Positions 13,501-24,817 of a DNA stretch of 64,000 bases are shown here, piece after piece. Source of the DNA: Rostratula benghalensis. Taxonomy: Eukaryota; Chordata; Aves; Charadriiformes; Rostratulidae. The position numbers and the translations under genes were made by a program. The first letter of the stretch is position 1, and every line of letters begins with the position of its first letter. Where the stretch lies: contig VXAI01000004.1 in NCBI GenBank assembly GCA_013399305.1, forward strand, positions 1,217,768-1,281,767, given 5' to 3'. The notes below the pieces were generated by a model that was not told where the DNA came from, made no database searches, and saw only the letters and a program-made list of their open reading frames with translations.

Positions 13501-16500
13501 AAGCCCTGAAGTGTTGTCAGGTCTCAAAAAAAAATACAGCAGCCTCCTTTGCTACAATCAAGGAATTAAATTTATCTCTAGAAGACTTTTTGGCGGTTAC
13601 ACAACTAGACCTACTTTCTCCACAATATAGAAGTAAAAAATTGAATCCCTCTTTTTCTTTTCTTTTTTTTCTTCTATGTGACTTACATATGAGGAAAAAC
13701 TTTTTCACGGTGAGGGTGACGGAGCACTGGAAGGGGCTGCCCAGAGAGGTTGTGGAGTCTCCTTCTCTGGAGACGTTCAAGACCCGTCTGGACGCGTTCC
13801 TGTGTGACCTGATCTGGGTGTTCCTGCTCTGGCAGGGGGATTGGACTGGATGAGCTTTCAAGGTCCCTTCCAACCCCTGTGATTCTGTGATTTTACAGCA
13901 ACTGATCTAAATCCCTGAACCATGACTAGCCAAAGCTACTGAGACTGTCACAATGCACTTTTCTTATTCTTTCACACTTCTCCAGTCATCTGCTATTAGC
14001 CAATGTCAGAGGCAGGAAACTAAGCAAGACACGTCTTTGGACTGACTTCATCCAGCTATTCTTATAATTTTCATTTACATGCAAGTTGAAAAAGATTATT
14101 TGCTCATCCACTCATTGATAGCTTTACTTTCTCAAGGTAATTAATAAGAGGGATTAATTTCAGAGAAAAGTCTCCTTACATTTTCCAACAAACCAAAGCA
14201 AAAGACTATACAAAAGCAAAACTACAGACAACTAGTTTATTTTCTTGGTTTGTCACTTTTTTTCATGTTTTCAAAAGCCTTCTATTAATTCTGAGTGCTC
14301 CCTCTCACAAGATTTGATTTATATGAGATTAATTTCACTTGAATGAGCACTTGAACAGTTAGGAACAAACTGTAATCAAATCTTTCTCTCACAGTTATTA
14401 CCAGCCTTGGAAAAGTAGGAGGTGGAAAAAGACCTAGAAATCTCTCCATTTCATCTCATTAATGTAAGACTGGCTGTGATCCAGTGGTCAAAACAAACAT
14501 CCATGTAATGCCACATCATTCCTCCAAAAGCTGCCAACAGAAAACGGTTGGGAAAAATATGACAACAGGGCAAGTGTTTTAAAGATAGAGCCACAAAATC
14601 TTTCATCCTTCACCACTTCAGCACTCAGGAACTTACTGAGCTAGCAGCCCATAGTATTTAGAAGCCATGGATGGCTTTTATCCTATGAATTCATCCAGTT
14701 ATTTTTTTTTTAAACTCAAAAACTTTTAGCTGCTGCCGTGTCCTCTGACATGGAGATCAACAGCTTGCTGCTGTTAGTGTCAACGTTAGATTCGTATATT
14801 CCCCAATTCCAAACACATTAAAGGTTTGAGCCTTTAAACTTAAATGTAACACGTGTAGATACTTTAAAAAACCACACAGTTACACCATGTTTTGTCAGTA
14901 CGCGTGACACGCCACACCGTGAATTAACTCACCTGCACTTAAAATACTGTGTGCCTTCATAGGTACCATCATGCTTTCCTCTCTGAGGATCATCCCATTC
15001 CACACCAAGCCAAATCCCTGAAAAATACAGTAGATAGATTTTATTTTGAGATTTATGACATCATAGCCGTAGAAATCATAGTGGGAAAGAACCCCTGAAG
15101 TTCATCCAGCCCAACCTTCTTTCTCAAAGATTACCACAAGCACTAAAACAGCTCAGTCACGTAAGTCTTTACCTAAACAGATCTTGAAAATCTCAAAGAA
15201 GAGATTCCAATTTATCTGGGCAGCCTATTCTATACTGCATTACTTCTGTAGAGAGGAAGATTTCCCTGATGTCCAATTTGAACATTTCTAGCCAGAGTTT
15301 ATGGCTATTTCCCCTTATTATATAATCTGAGTAAGAATAATTTGGGTCTGTCACATTTGTAACCATCAGTCAAACAGCTGCAGGCAGCTATCTAATAATT
15401 TGATCTCCTCTTTACTACAGTAACCAAAAGCCCAGACCCCTCAACCTCTCTTCACAACACACAAATGTGGGTCTATGCCCTTGACCACCTTGGCAGCCCT
15501 CCACCGGATCCTCTCGAGTTTATCCACACCTCTCTTGCACTGGGATGGCCCCAAACCAGATACATTATTCCAAGTGTAACCTTATCAAGAAACCCTGTGC
15601 CCAGAGGGGGATAACAGGTTCCTTTGATGTGTTTCCCATGTTCCTTGTTGTAAGGTAACCCAGTACAACACATACTGTGTGTGTGACAAAAGCTCACCAT
15701 CGGCTCATATTCATGACAACATCCACCTTAACTCTCAAGTCCTTTACAACAGACCCTGTGGGTAGTTAATGCTTCCTGGTCTGTACAGACACATGAGTTT
15801 CTCTCACACTACAAGCAGAAATTTATCCTTCTAGAATCTCTTAGCCCCAAACCTAAAGTTCATAAAGCTTGCTCTGGATTGCAGTTCTACCTTTTGTCAC
15901 ATCAGTAAGTGAGGGTGGGTGAATGCTGTTCATCATCTGAGACACTGATGATTATGTTAAACAATACAGACCCCAGCATTTATTTCTGTAGTACTCACGC
16001 ATTACCCAGTAGCAAGTAACGGGGTACCACTTACCCACTTGGCAGACCCACGGACCTTCAATGCACTTAACAGCCCATTCATCTGGTTTGTTTCTCCAGC
16101 TTCCAAATAATACTGTTAAAAGACTTACTAAAGTCTAGGAATATCACATTCTCCATCCTCCCTTTGTCCACATTTCCAGTCACATCATCACAAAAGGTAA
16201 TCAGGTTTGCCAAGCACAACTTGTTCTTTACAAGGATCAGGATTCCAAACTACCATCTTGTCCTTCATAGGCTTGGAAATAGACTCCAAGGGAACATGCT
16301 ATGTAATCCCTTCCAGGAACTGAAGTGAGACTAATGAGTCTACAGTTCCCTGGTATCCTTTCTGCCTCTTCTACAACTGTGTGCAATCTAGTCTCCTTCT
16401 AAGCATCAGCAATCTCCACACCCTGTCACCACAATTTTTCGAAGATGATAAATAGTGCTCTCTCTATATGTAATCAGACTGGTCTTTCAGCAAGCTGGGC

Positions 16501-17060
16501 TATGTCTTATTTGTCCCAATGAATTTGAATCAAAGGACTATCAAAGGTCCCTCATGTCTGCTGAGCTGCTGCTGCTGCTGCCTTTCTCCTTCCCAGACTA
16601 TGCCAGTGCACAGAGGTTAGGCTGTTTGAAAACCGAATGGAAAAAGGAAGGCACTAAGATCTCTCCGCTGTAAGAAAAAGTGTAACCAGTTTCAACTAGA
16701 GGTAGTCCTTATGTTCCTTTGGACAACCAAAAACCCAACAACTTAGCTATGTTAGTAATTGCCAAATCTACACAGGAATAACCAGGAAAAAACCAAAAAA
16801 CCCCAAACAATTTGCAAATTGCCACCACACTTCACTGGTCAATATACATTTTTATTTGTTTTAAATTAAGACAGACATAACGAGAACTTTGAAAACAACT
16901 ATTAAGTGTAAATTTACTTTGCTTACCTGCTGTAGGAGGAACAGAGCCAAGGTAGCGCACGGTGCCGTACTCCCTGCCACACAGGAGCCTGCGGCCCAGC
17001 GCATCGGGGGGCACCCAGGCAGCCATCCCGGGACCGCCGAACCCCGAGGGGCTCAGGGGC
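1..17060 (-). CDS. TBCE: TBCE, tubulin folding cofactor E (5' part, six coding exons)
   Basis: TBCE acts in the cytosolic tubulin-folding pathway: it binds alpha-tubulin and, with other cofactors, helps form and take apart the alpha/beta dimer. Six minus-strand exons join in frame: 17026-16927 (coding part), 15017-14933, 6449-6261, 4780-4692, 4036-3937 and 1625-1523; they total 666 nt, 222 codons. The product starts [13 protein letters not shown] and aligns without gaps with the start of the mammalian protein. A CAP-Gly domain lies at about residues 10-70, with the signature GKHDG at 47-51. A linker follows, then leucine-rich repeats from about residue 126 ([26 protein letters not shown]). 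The usual protein is about 527 residues, so the later repeats and the ubiquitin-like domain lie off the left edge. I did not find the seventh coding exon in 1-1522. Gene order next to GGPS1 and ARID4B is as in other vertebrates. Confidence 0.93.
1523..1625 (-). CDS. TBCE: TBCE coding exon 6, leucine-rich repeat
   Basis: The 103-nt exon has acceptor TTTTTACACAG and donor GCAGAG|GTAATA. It encodes [19 protein letters not shown], then [15 protein letters not shown], matching the next repeat of vertebrate TBCE. It ends on a codon boundary. It is the last TBCE exon I can see before the left edge. Confidence 0.92.
1626..3936 (-). other. TBCE intron 5
   Basis: AT-rich intron with a run of 17-18 A at about 2280. 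A more GC-rich patch at about 3050-3330 has open frames on both strands that resemble no family I know; I treat them as chance. Confidence 0.7.
3937..4036 (-). CDS. TBCE: TBCE coding exon 5, leucine-rich repeat
   Basis: The 100-nt exon has acceptor GAATTTCAG and donor GTCAG|GTATAA. It encodes [17 protein letters not shown] followed by [15 protein letters not shown], a clear leucine-rich repeat with conserved LSKNL..SSW. Confidence 0.93.
4692..4780 (-). CDS. TBCE: TBCE coding exon 4, start of the leucine-rich repeats
   Basis: The 89-nt exon has acceptor CTCATTTAG. It encodes [19 protein letters not shown] followed by [10 protein letters not shown], which aligns with the first leucine-rich repeat of TBCE. 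The donor TGTGCTA|GTATCC is weak by sequence but is the one that joins in frame to the next exon (codon AAT for Asn across the junction). Confidence 0.88.
4781..6260 (-). other. TBCE intron 3, holding a CR1 fragment
   Basis: Intron between coding exons 3 and 4. Its middle is a CR1 3' end (5374-5749); the rest is AT-rich sequence with nothing recognised. Its 5' splice site is of the GC type. Confidence 0.8.
5374..5749 (+). mobile_element. CR1 LINE, 5'-truncated 3' end
   Basis: The sequence follows the well-known avian CR1 3' region: a segment like 'gagggatttgggtctttttagtctggagaagac', then 'ggaacaggctgcc', 'gtggtggagtctctgtctct', 'ccagatgatctccagaggtc' and 'ccttccaac', ending in the CR1 terminal octamer form GATTCTGTG at 5741-5749. 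CR1 inserts by target-primed reverse transcription, so 5' truncation is normal. It lies antisense to TBCE. Two open frames here are remains of the CR1 ORF2 end, not genes. Confidence 0.93.
6261..6449 (-). CDS. TBCE: TBCE coding exon 3, end of CAP-Gly domain and linker
   Basis: The 189-nt exon has acceptor TTCTGTTCTAG. It encodes [16 protein letters not shown], the last CAP-Gly strands, then the linker [11 protein letters not shown] and a stretch ending MDSIAEQQ. The reading frame needs the exon to end at AAAG followed by GCAAGT, a GC-type donor. Ending at the nearby GT instead brings a stop codon into the joined frame. Confidence 0.94.
6522..6544 (+). repeat. Run of 23 T
   Basis: Homopolymer in TBCE intron 2, about 70 nt upstream (in TBCE sense) of coding exon 3. 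Confidence 0.9.
13691..13893 (+). mobile_element. CR1 LINE, short 3' end
   Basis: About 200 nt of CR1 3' end: 'gaggaaaaactttttcacgg', 'ggagcactggaaggggctgc', 'ccagagaggttgtggagtct', then 'ggatgagctttcaaggtccc' and a GATTCTGTGAT terminus. It looks better preserved than the copy at 5.4 kb. It is antisense to TBCE. Confidence 0.93.
14933..15017 (-). CDS. TBCE: TBCE coding exon 2, CAP-Gly core
   Basis: The 85-nt exon has acceptor TTTTTCAG and donor GCAG|GTGAGT. It encodes [17 protein letters not shown] followed by [11 protein letters not shown], the heart of the CAP-Gly fold with the GKHDG groove motif. Phases on both sides fit the neighbouring exons. Confidence 0.95.
15060..16680 (-). mobile_element. 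Old long CR1 LINE with ORF2 reverse-transcriptase remnants
   Basis: Read on the minus strand this is a decayed CR1. The 3' end is at about 15060, beginning on the plus strand with the reverse complement of the CR1 tail (TCATAG...AGAAATCATAG). Further inside, the segment around 15500-15620 matches the CR1 stretch usually seen as 'cacctctcttgcactggg'. Around 16105-16150 the minus strand translates to FLDFSKSF, a form of the CR1 reverse-transcriptase motif DFSKAFD. Frameshifts and stops are throughout, so nothing is coding. The element fills most of TBCE intron 1, in the same orientation as the gene. Confidence 0.82.
16927..17060 (-). CDS. TBCE: TBCE first coding exon, start codon at 17026
   Basis: Read on the minus strand, the exon is preceded by a pyrimidine-rich acceptor (CTGTCTCTCTGCAG), so a non-coding first exon probably lies upstream in the CpG island; CCCG|GTACGT near 17305-17310 is a possible donor. 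The chosen ATG (17026-17024) sits in a good context, with G at +4, and gives 13 residues before the conserved Gly-Arg-Arg, the same spacing as mammalian TBCE. A further in-frame ATG at 17092 would add 22 residues, but it lies upstream of the acceptor. The exon ends GCAG|GTAAGC. It encodes the start of the CAP-Gly domain ([13 protein letters not shown]). Confidence 0.92.
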
Positions 17061-17478
17061 CTGCAGAGAGACAGAGAGGCGACACCTTTCACGCACTCAC
17101 ACGACTCACCGCCCTCGTAGCCCCCTACCCCGAGCTGCCCTTTCGCTGCCCGGCAGCACCCCCAGCGCTACCACCTGCGACTCCCGCACCGCCCCCAGCG
17201 CTCCCCGCGCCGCCGCCCCGAGCCATCCCCACAACGGAGCAGCCTCCTCCGCGGCGCTTTCCGCTGCCCTCTCGGTCAGGGGAGCGGCAGTGGCAGTGCA
17301 GCTGACGTACCGGGCGGGAGGAGGAGCACTCCCGATCTCGTCCGGTCCCACACACCGGCCCCGCTCCACACCCGCGCCTGAGAACCAACGGCTCCAGGCG
17401 CGGCCGGCCCCACCAGCCCCTCTTCCGCCCTGAGGGGATTGACCACCGTCACCCCGCCCCGGCTGGCCTACTGTCGCG

Positions 17479-17710
17479 CTCCCATTGGCTCCGAGCCCCC
17501 GGTACCGCCCTAGCTTGGTCGCTATTGGCCTACCCCCATCTTCGACCCCGCTCAACGCATCGCCTTTACGGGCAACACAGGTGGGGCGTCGTCGCCGTAG
17601 AGCTTTCTGGGTAGTGCAGTTCGCTGAGGCCACCAAGCCGCGCAGATTTACTGCCCCTGGACTACACCTCCCAAGATGCCGCGGGAAGAGAGGAGAGCGC
17701 TCTGATTGGA
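17479..17710 (-). promoter_or_regulatory. Three CCAAT boxes upstream of TBCE
   Basis: Read on the minus strand (the TBCE sense): GCCAATGG near 17482, GGCCAATAGC near 17524 and TCCAATCAG near 17705. Several NF-Y boxes tens of bases apart are typical of TATA-less housekeeping promoters. The function is inferred from sequence. Confidence 0.6.
17661..17679 (+). promoter_or_regulatory. ZNF143 (SBS-type) site
   Basis: ACTACACCTCCCAAGATGC matches the published ZNF143/Staf site ACTACAAYTCCCAGNRTGC at all but two positions. Such sites mark many vertebrate CpG-island promoters. Confidence 0.65.
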
Positions 17711-18028
17711 CAAGCGGCGCTGAAGACCACGCGGGGCGGGGCTGGGAGGCGCGGCTGTGCAGTGAGAGCTCCCCGGCCGGGCGGGAGGGGCGACCCGGTA
17801 CCGGGATGGCAGCGCTGCGGGGCCGCTTTCGGGACCAAGCTGTCCGTTTGTTCGAGTCCACTAACGCCGGTGAAATCCGGCTCGCTTAACGGACGTAGAA
17901 GGAAGCAAGCAACGTGCGGTTTTCTGCCTGAATGCAAGCCGTACAGTGACCAAGTGCGGCGCGGCGACAGCTCCCCCGGCAGACGGCGACTGAGGGGAAT
18001 CGGGGCATCCCGGTGAGGAGCAGCAGCG

Positions 18029-18331
18029 NNNNNNNNNNNNNNNNNNNNNNNNNNNNNNNNNNNNNNNNNNNNNNNNNNNNNNNNNNNNNNNNNNNNNNNN
18101 NNNNNNNNNNNNNNNNNNNNNNNNNNNNNNNNNNNNNNNNNNNNNNNNNNNNNNNNNNNNNNNNNNNNNNNNNNNNNNNNNNNNNNNNNNNNNNNNNNNN
18201 NNNNNNNNNNNNNNNNNNNNNNNNNNNNNNNNNNNNNNNNNNNNNNNNNNNNNNNNNNNNNNNNNNNNNNNNNNNNNNNNNNNNNNNNNNNNNNNNNNNN
18301 NNNNNNNNNNNNNNNNNNNNNNNNNNNNNNN
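18029..18331. other. Assembly gap (N)
   Basis: 303 N. It follows GC-rich sequence of the TBCE CpG island. The contig to its right is the one carrying the periodic (AC)7 marks. Confidence 0.99.
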
Positions 18332-21300
18332 CTCAGATTCTGTGCTATGGACACACACACACACGTACAAGTACCTGGTAACACTAGTATATTCCAAAGT
18401 AATCCAGATAAACACACACACACACGACAGGCTGATGGCTTGTATCTTCAAGCAACAGGCTTTGAGGGTGTGCTTTACTGTCTGGCCTAAAGCAGCTGCT
18501 CCCCAAAGGGATGTTCCAGTGAAGACCTCTGTGCCTTCACCTTAGAGTCCTCCTGTGCCAAAAGTAAAGTGTTTTCTTAGGCCAATTAATGTCTACACAC
18601 ACACACACAAAAACAAACCCCAAAGCAAATAAACAAATAAAAAACCCCTCACAAAACAATAGTCTTTCTTCCATAGATTTGGTGGTGCTGCTGCCCCGAC
18701 TGTGCTCCAGAGCCCAACACACACACACACGAGGGCACCCTCCAACTGCTCTGTCCCAGTTCTGAGGGACACTGAAGCTGCAGAGACACCCGTGCAAGTA
18801 TGGAAGCAGAATCCAGGGCAGTAAGCCCTCCTGCTCTCACACACACACACACTCCCTGTTCCCCAGTACAAACCTGAGAGCACGGCTCCACTTGCCTTTG
18901 ACTGCACGTCAGGAAAGATGCTGACAACAAGTACTTTTCATTATCTTTTTGAGTCCAGCAACATACTTGATAGGTAACTCTGCCATTCTCAGAATCTGTA
19001 AGTATGTTTTTGATGTATGTAACACACACACACACATGACAATAGCATAACTTACTGTTTATTCTTTCCATTTCTTGTTTCTTCTGTTTTAGCACTGTAA
19101 TCAACAAATAGCTACAATTTATCCAATGTACCTGACAAGAAACAATGCCAATGAAACCAGACCAATTTAACAATTTCACCTTGTTACCTAGAATTGCAGC
19201 TTCTGCCCTTTATAAGCACCTAAGTGAAAAATAATTTAACTTCAGAATTTATTGAACATTCATTTACACACACACACACTATAAGGCATTACATTTATAG
19301 CACATTTTCACATTTCTGGGAATAACAATGACAATTCCTCCACATGGTTTTTCCTTTGACCTGTACACCCCATCCCACTCACAAGAAACACACACACACA
19401 CACAGGTTCCTCAGTTAAAGCCACAGGAAGACCATAGGAGTTTGTTCCATTCTTCATGTATGCAACTATCTGAAAGAACTTTGTGGATTTTTCCTTGCAA
19501 ACACTTCCCCCCCCCCTTTTAATTTGATCACATGGCCTTGCTATCAGCCCGATTTTAATAACTAATAAAAGACACACACACACACAGCTAACAGAAGTTC
19601 ACTGCAGAATAACATACTAGATTACAGCAAGAACACACACACACACTATGTGTATTTCAAAGTAGCATAACCAAAATGTATGTTTGACATTGCTTCTTTT
19701 TACAGATTTCAGTAACTTCTTTACTGAGTGATTAAGTAACTTACTCCATATGGTACACACACACACACAACATTATGAAGAGAGTAAAAAAAATTGGTTG
19801 TGATAAAAAAAAAAAACACACACACACACATGGCATATAATTCATATACCAACAAAGTAGACAGCATTTTCATGGATTGTTGTGGAGTTCAAAAGCAGAA
19901 AACAATCTAGAATTTCTCTTCACATCAGTTAGGTTTCACACACACACACACTCAGGCTTTGCATCGCTCTCTCTGGAAATGTCATTTTAGGCCTTCTTGG
20001 GCTATCTCCCCCAGTCCTCTATGCTGTAGCAAACCTGAGACAATCAGTAAATGCCTTTCAATGAGTTAAGAACTTACTTGTGCCATAGGGCACACAGGCG
20101 AGGAACACTGTCAGTATTCAACACACACACACACCAACTTTACTGTCAATTTTGCAGATAATATCTTTGAATGAAAGTCGAACACACACACACACACTAC
20201 ACCTAGCCACATCTCAAAAGGTGCCCTCCTCTAAACTTTTTTACACACACACACACCCAACATGCTGCAGAAAAGGTGAACACGGGTGCTCAACTATGAT
20301 AACAGTTACTCAGGAAGGATGTTAACATGAAGTAACAACCAAGTCAAGTAGGCACACAGAAGATACACACACACACACAGTTTTTTCTAATCTTGAAGGC
20401 AGGGAAACATACAGTAATGAAACAATGTACTCCTATCTTATCTACCTTTAATCAAAACCTTAAGATGATATATGCAAGTTATTTATATAACTATCAGAAT
20501 AAATATATTTTAACTCAAATATCTCTCATTCTGTTTGGAAAGCAAGAAGGAAAGCAGAGGGAAGCCAACCACGGTCCTTAGCTTTTCCTAAGAAAGTGAA
20601 GCAAATGCTGTAAAATGCAGCAGCCTGAAATAGGTTTGTCTTATACTCAAAAAATCCTTTCCCTGGCTCACACACACACACACTCCACGTGCCAGATCTG
20701 ACATTCAACAGGCTCTCGCTGAATGGCATAACACACACACACACACGAAAACTAACTCCTCTCCCTCAGGGCTAGTGAGATAAGTTGTTTCACACACACA
20801 CACACTGAGCATTACCAAGAAAGCAAAATAGGCATTGAGAGCAAACGGGTAGACACACACACACACCACCAGCTATACAGGACAAAAATAATTTATGGCA
20901 ATATAAAAGTGTTACACACACACACACCTTGGCAAAGAAGTTTCTGGCAGTTCAAGATTGCAGAAAATCTTGGATTACTTTTGTGAAGGCATACTATAAG
21001 GCAAGATTTAATGTTTCAAAAGCAGACTCAGACTATTTTGTTTGTCCCGATGCTACTGTGTGTGCCATGGTATTAGTAGTAGAAAAGAAACGCAGCACAC
21101 ACACACACACAATTACAATGAAAGCACTGAGCAAATAACACAAAGAACATAGTAAATATCAAACATGAAACATAAGATTAAGACAGAAGAAAGAGGAGCA
21201 AGAGACACCTATATAGCTCTTCCACATGAATAAAAGTGTGGCTCAACTCAGTGGTAAAGACACATTAAGAGTCCAAACTAGTTTATGTAAGGTGAAAAAA

Positions 21301-24300
21301 ATTTTAGCAGTAACTGGAGGAGGACATTAACATAGGAAGTTTCCACAGCATGTGGAAATATTTAGATGTTTCACAATAAGCAAAATCAACCATGAAGCTG
21401 AAGGCATAAAGAAGTATCAACAGCTACTTTCCCACCATGAACATTTTCAGGCTGTTTGTACCAACCACTGGCTGATGCATACAAAGTTGCTCTTGGTGAT
21501 TATCTGAACAGCCTGAGCTCAAAGGGAGAGGTGGAAGACAAGCTATCACCTCAGGAAGGTCCTGAAACGATGCAATTTCACTGGAATTGATGCAGACAAC
21601 ATTAGCCTTTGAAGAGGCAGAGGCAGATGTCCCATCCAATGGCTGGCCACTCAAAGACAGGTGACAATATTCATTTACATCCAAACACACAATTAGAAAC
21701 CAGACTGAAGTACAGAGAAATACTGGAGACCAAGAAGTATTTGCATTTCTCTTTGTACACACTGCAAACACACACACACACAGGAATGCAACAGTAACCT
21801 TATCAAAGTAGAAATTGTTGGCAACAGTACACACACACACACGGGAACAGTTCTGGCTCAAAGGGACTGACACCAAAACCAGTGTTCTCACACACACACA
21901 CACTGTACTTCCACTTGCAACTCATATTTCCATTCCACAGCAGTGCATTTCTTGGGAAGATCAGGGAAAAAAAAACAACCTCCACTCCCTGCATTGTGGG
22001 AGTCATGGCAACAGAGAGCAGCACTTGCACAACTAAACTAATTCTGCAGCCACAGGAACTCTCATGTTCCTTTAAAGAAGTGATTTACCTAACACAGCTA
22101 AACACCAGGAGCTTGTACCAGGGCCAATACTGGAGAATGCTGATGAGGATGCACAGTCTCATGGCACCAAATATAAGATCTACTTGGACTGTGGAGCTTC
22201 ACCACTGCTGACACTTGATACTTAAAGGTGTTCTACCTGCTCAACAGATGAAGGGTAAAGATCCTAGCCTCTCCCAACTCCTGAATACATCAAGAAAAAC
22301 CCTCAGAGGTTCAGATCATCCTAACAAAAGTGAAGAGTAATGATGCTCTGCTTCAGGGCCTTTTAGAACATACATGCAGAACAGGCAGGGTATGCTTTGA
22401 ATACTGGTATCTGCCTTGAAGGCAGAAGAGTAAGACCATGGTGTATGGTTTCTTGTTGGTACAGCTTTCTTTTCCCAGGATACTTTTCCCTTTTATCCAT
22501 TTGGGATTTAAAGGGCCTGTAGCTGGAAAACTTCCAGCATACTTTCTCTTAAATTAATGGAGGCACATTCTACAAGATATGGTATTAGAATAAATACTGG
22601 GGTGAGTTGCCAGAATGAACCAAGGAAGTGATGACATAGCAGAAGTCTCAGATGGTAAAGAATTTTTATACAAAAATAAGCAAAGCTACCTCATTAGGAA
22701 AGTTTGATTAAACAGAACTGTTTAAATCCAGCAACTGAGAAGACATGAAATGGCACTAAGTGCACTTTGCATTGTATGTTAGTTACAATATCCCAATAGG
22801 CACAAAGACATCTTTTAAAGTAAGACTAGGAGATTCTCCTGAGAACAATAGTTTTCCCAGTTTCTCAACATCAGCTGCAACAGTGCTTAGAAACTCCCAA
22901 GATGCAGCACAAAATAAATGCTGTACTTCACTGCAGATAGTATTTTCTCCTAAAACATTAAAAATTTACAAGCTTGCTACTAAGCACTGCAAGTTATAAA
23001 AACAGGAATTACAATTCAATGTCATTAACATTAAAGAAGAGACATCTTTCACCAACTTGAAGCTATTCAGTCCTGGTGACCAAGTCCATTCAGTTAAAAG
23101 ACTATTATTCTGTGCCTAATCACAGAGCAGACAAAGATTCCTCCTCAGCATGCAGATAAAAGGGATAGGCTACCACCCATAATTACATAATGCCTCTGAC
23201 TGAAAGAAGTCACCCTGAGTTTTTTTATGCTTGGTAACTTTCAGATGAATCTTAAGGCTGCCCAGGGAAGACATTACAACAACCTTCTCCAGTTTTATCT
23301 GTGGCTTGAGGCCACGACTCTCCCTGCTTTCCAGGGACAGTAAATTAACACCTGCATAAGACTACCCTGCAGCTGGTGGAAGCCAAGTACCTCTGGCCAT
23401 TGCCTTTGAGAGTAAGCTTGAGCTAACACCTACCTCTGGCCATTGCCTTTGAGAGTAAGCTTGAGCTAACACCACTGCCAATAGCACCAGTCCAACCTTT
23501 GATCCAAACTATTATCTCACACACACACACACAAGCTTTATGTGGCTGTGAAGATGAATGGAACCAAACTCAATTAAAGCCAGCCCAGCCAAGATGACAG
23601 AATACCTCTGCTTATGTTTTGTTCACCTTTCCATATAGATACACACACACACACGTCACCTATCAGCCCTTCCCCCTCAATCTAGCTCTCAGTTCCAGTC
23701 CTATTTCAATACATCTGTGTACATGATTTTAAAGCATTTAACAAAACTGAAGTGACATTATAGCTTGTAGAACAAGATGCTGTACTTTGTTTTAACAAAA
23801 GCATTATAGAACCAGTGTATCTGGAGATATCTACAACATGCCTCCAGATAGTAATTCCAAGCAGAAATGCAGTATGAATGAGTCACACACACACACACGT
23901 CCTCACTTATAAGCAGAGATTAAAGAGACCCGCACCAATTATGATGTCCTGAAGTTACCTGGTGTGAATCACATTCCATTTCTAGCAGCAACTTCCTATG
24001 TTGCTTACACACACACACACTATGAGCTCTAACGCACACATTCAAGTCCCTGGCTGCAAAATATTTGACAGTTTCAAAATCTAAAACTAGGTGACTAAAA
24101 TTACTCACTGAAGAGCTGGAGTCAGCAGCAAGTTTATGCATTGCTGATGTGATGGACTCTTTTCTTTAAGGTACATAGAAATCTTCATAAAGCTATAATT
24201 CCAGACTAAACATTAGTCTTATCTGCATATAAAATACTAACTTTTGTAATTCACATTCCCCTGAAAATATCCCCAGAAGCTGGATATGGTATTTGTTTTA

Positions 24301-24817
24301 GAACTTTACACACACACACACACACTGTTCATAGGCCTAACTTAGAAGCAGTACACACCGGTTTCATCTGCATTGTGGTTTGCAAGTATCTTTTGTTATT
24401 TAACATTGTACATTTTTATCTACTAAAACATTGTGCGAAAACGCCCAATACACTCATGACAACCTGATTTAATTTAACACAGATTTTCAGCCAGAAACCT
24501 ACAAACACCTGATTAAAGATGAGAGATTTAGGCTTGAAATAATGTTGATGATTGTGTAAAGATGGTCACATTCAATTCAAAACTTGTTTCAATTCTAGTA
24601 CATCTGCTTTAACAAAGCCATCTGTAAGCAGTTACAGTTAAGACTGTATAGGTAATAAGGTATATATCAATACTTAGTGACAAATTCTTCTTAGCAGTAG
24701 TTTCTATAATATGGCTACAAGAGAAAAGGTTTAAAGTGAGATTGGTTACCACATCTTTCAGATAGTCTGCTCATTTTCCCATTTTAAAGTTTTAATCCAC
24801 CCCCAAGAGTTACATTT
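18332..24817. other. Intergenic region between GGPS1 3' end and TBCE promoter
   Basis: AT-rich sequence downstream of the GGPS1 stop, which probably includes its 3' UTR, running to the TBCE CpG island. I recognise no gene. It contains the 43-nt tandem duplication at 23388-23473 and 31 of the (AC)7 marks. The open frames with His-Thr or Cys-Val runs are created by those marks. Confidence 0.75.
23388..23473 (+). repeat. 43-nt perfect tandem duplication
   Basis: The unit 23388-23430, beginning TACCTCTGGCCATTGCC and ending GAGCTAACACC, is repeated exactly at 23431-23473. Its length equals the jump of the 61-nt grid between marks at 21890 and 23519, so one copy was added after the marks were laid down, or was absent from the sequence that was marked. 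Confidence 0.95.

Larger units (their letters stand above)
6450..14932 (-). other. TBCE intron 2
   Basis: An 8.5-kb intron. It holds a run of 23 T at 6522-6544, a run of about 16 A at 11744, a C-rich run at 12345-12358 and a young-looking CR1 fragment (13691-13893). The open frames at 10982-11571 and 8178-8785 show no recognisable domain and no splice context that fits TBCE. Confidence 0.75.
16940..18028. promoter_or_regulatory. TBCE CpG-island promoter
   Basis: Strongly GC- and CpG-rich, in contrast with the AT-rich introns around it. It covers the TBCE start exon and runs into the assembly gap. It contains CCAAT boxes (listed separately), a TGACGT half-site at 17303-17308 and a ZNF143-type site. 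No TATA box is visible. The open frames on both strands here, up to about 250 codons, follow from high GC content. Confidence 0.85.

Noticed and set aside
15473..15700. 75-codon minus-strand open frame as a gene
   Set aside because: Part of the decayed CR1 at 15060-16680.
17106..17889. Open frames of 134-251 codons on both strands in the TBCE promoter
   Set aside because: High GC removes stops; no recognisable domain, no splice context, and they overlap each other on both strands.
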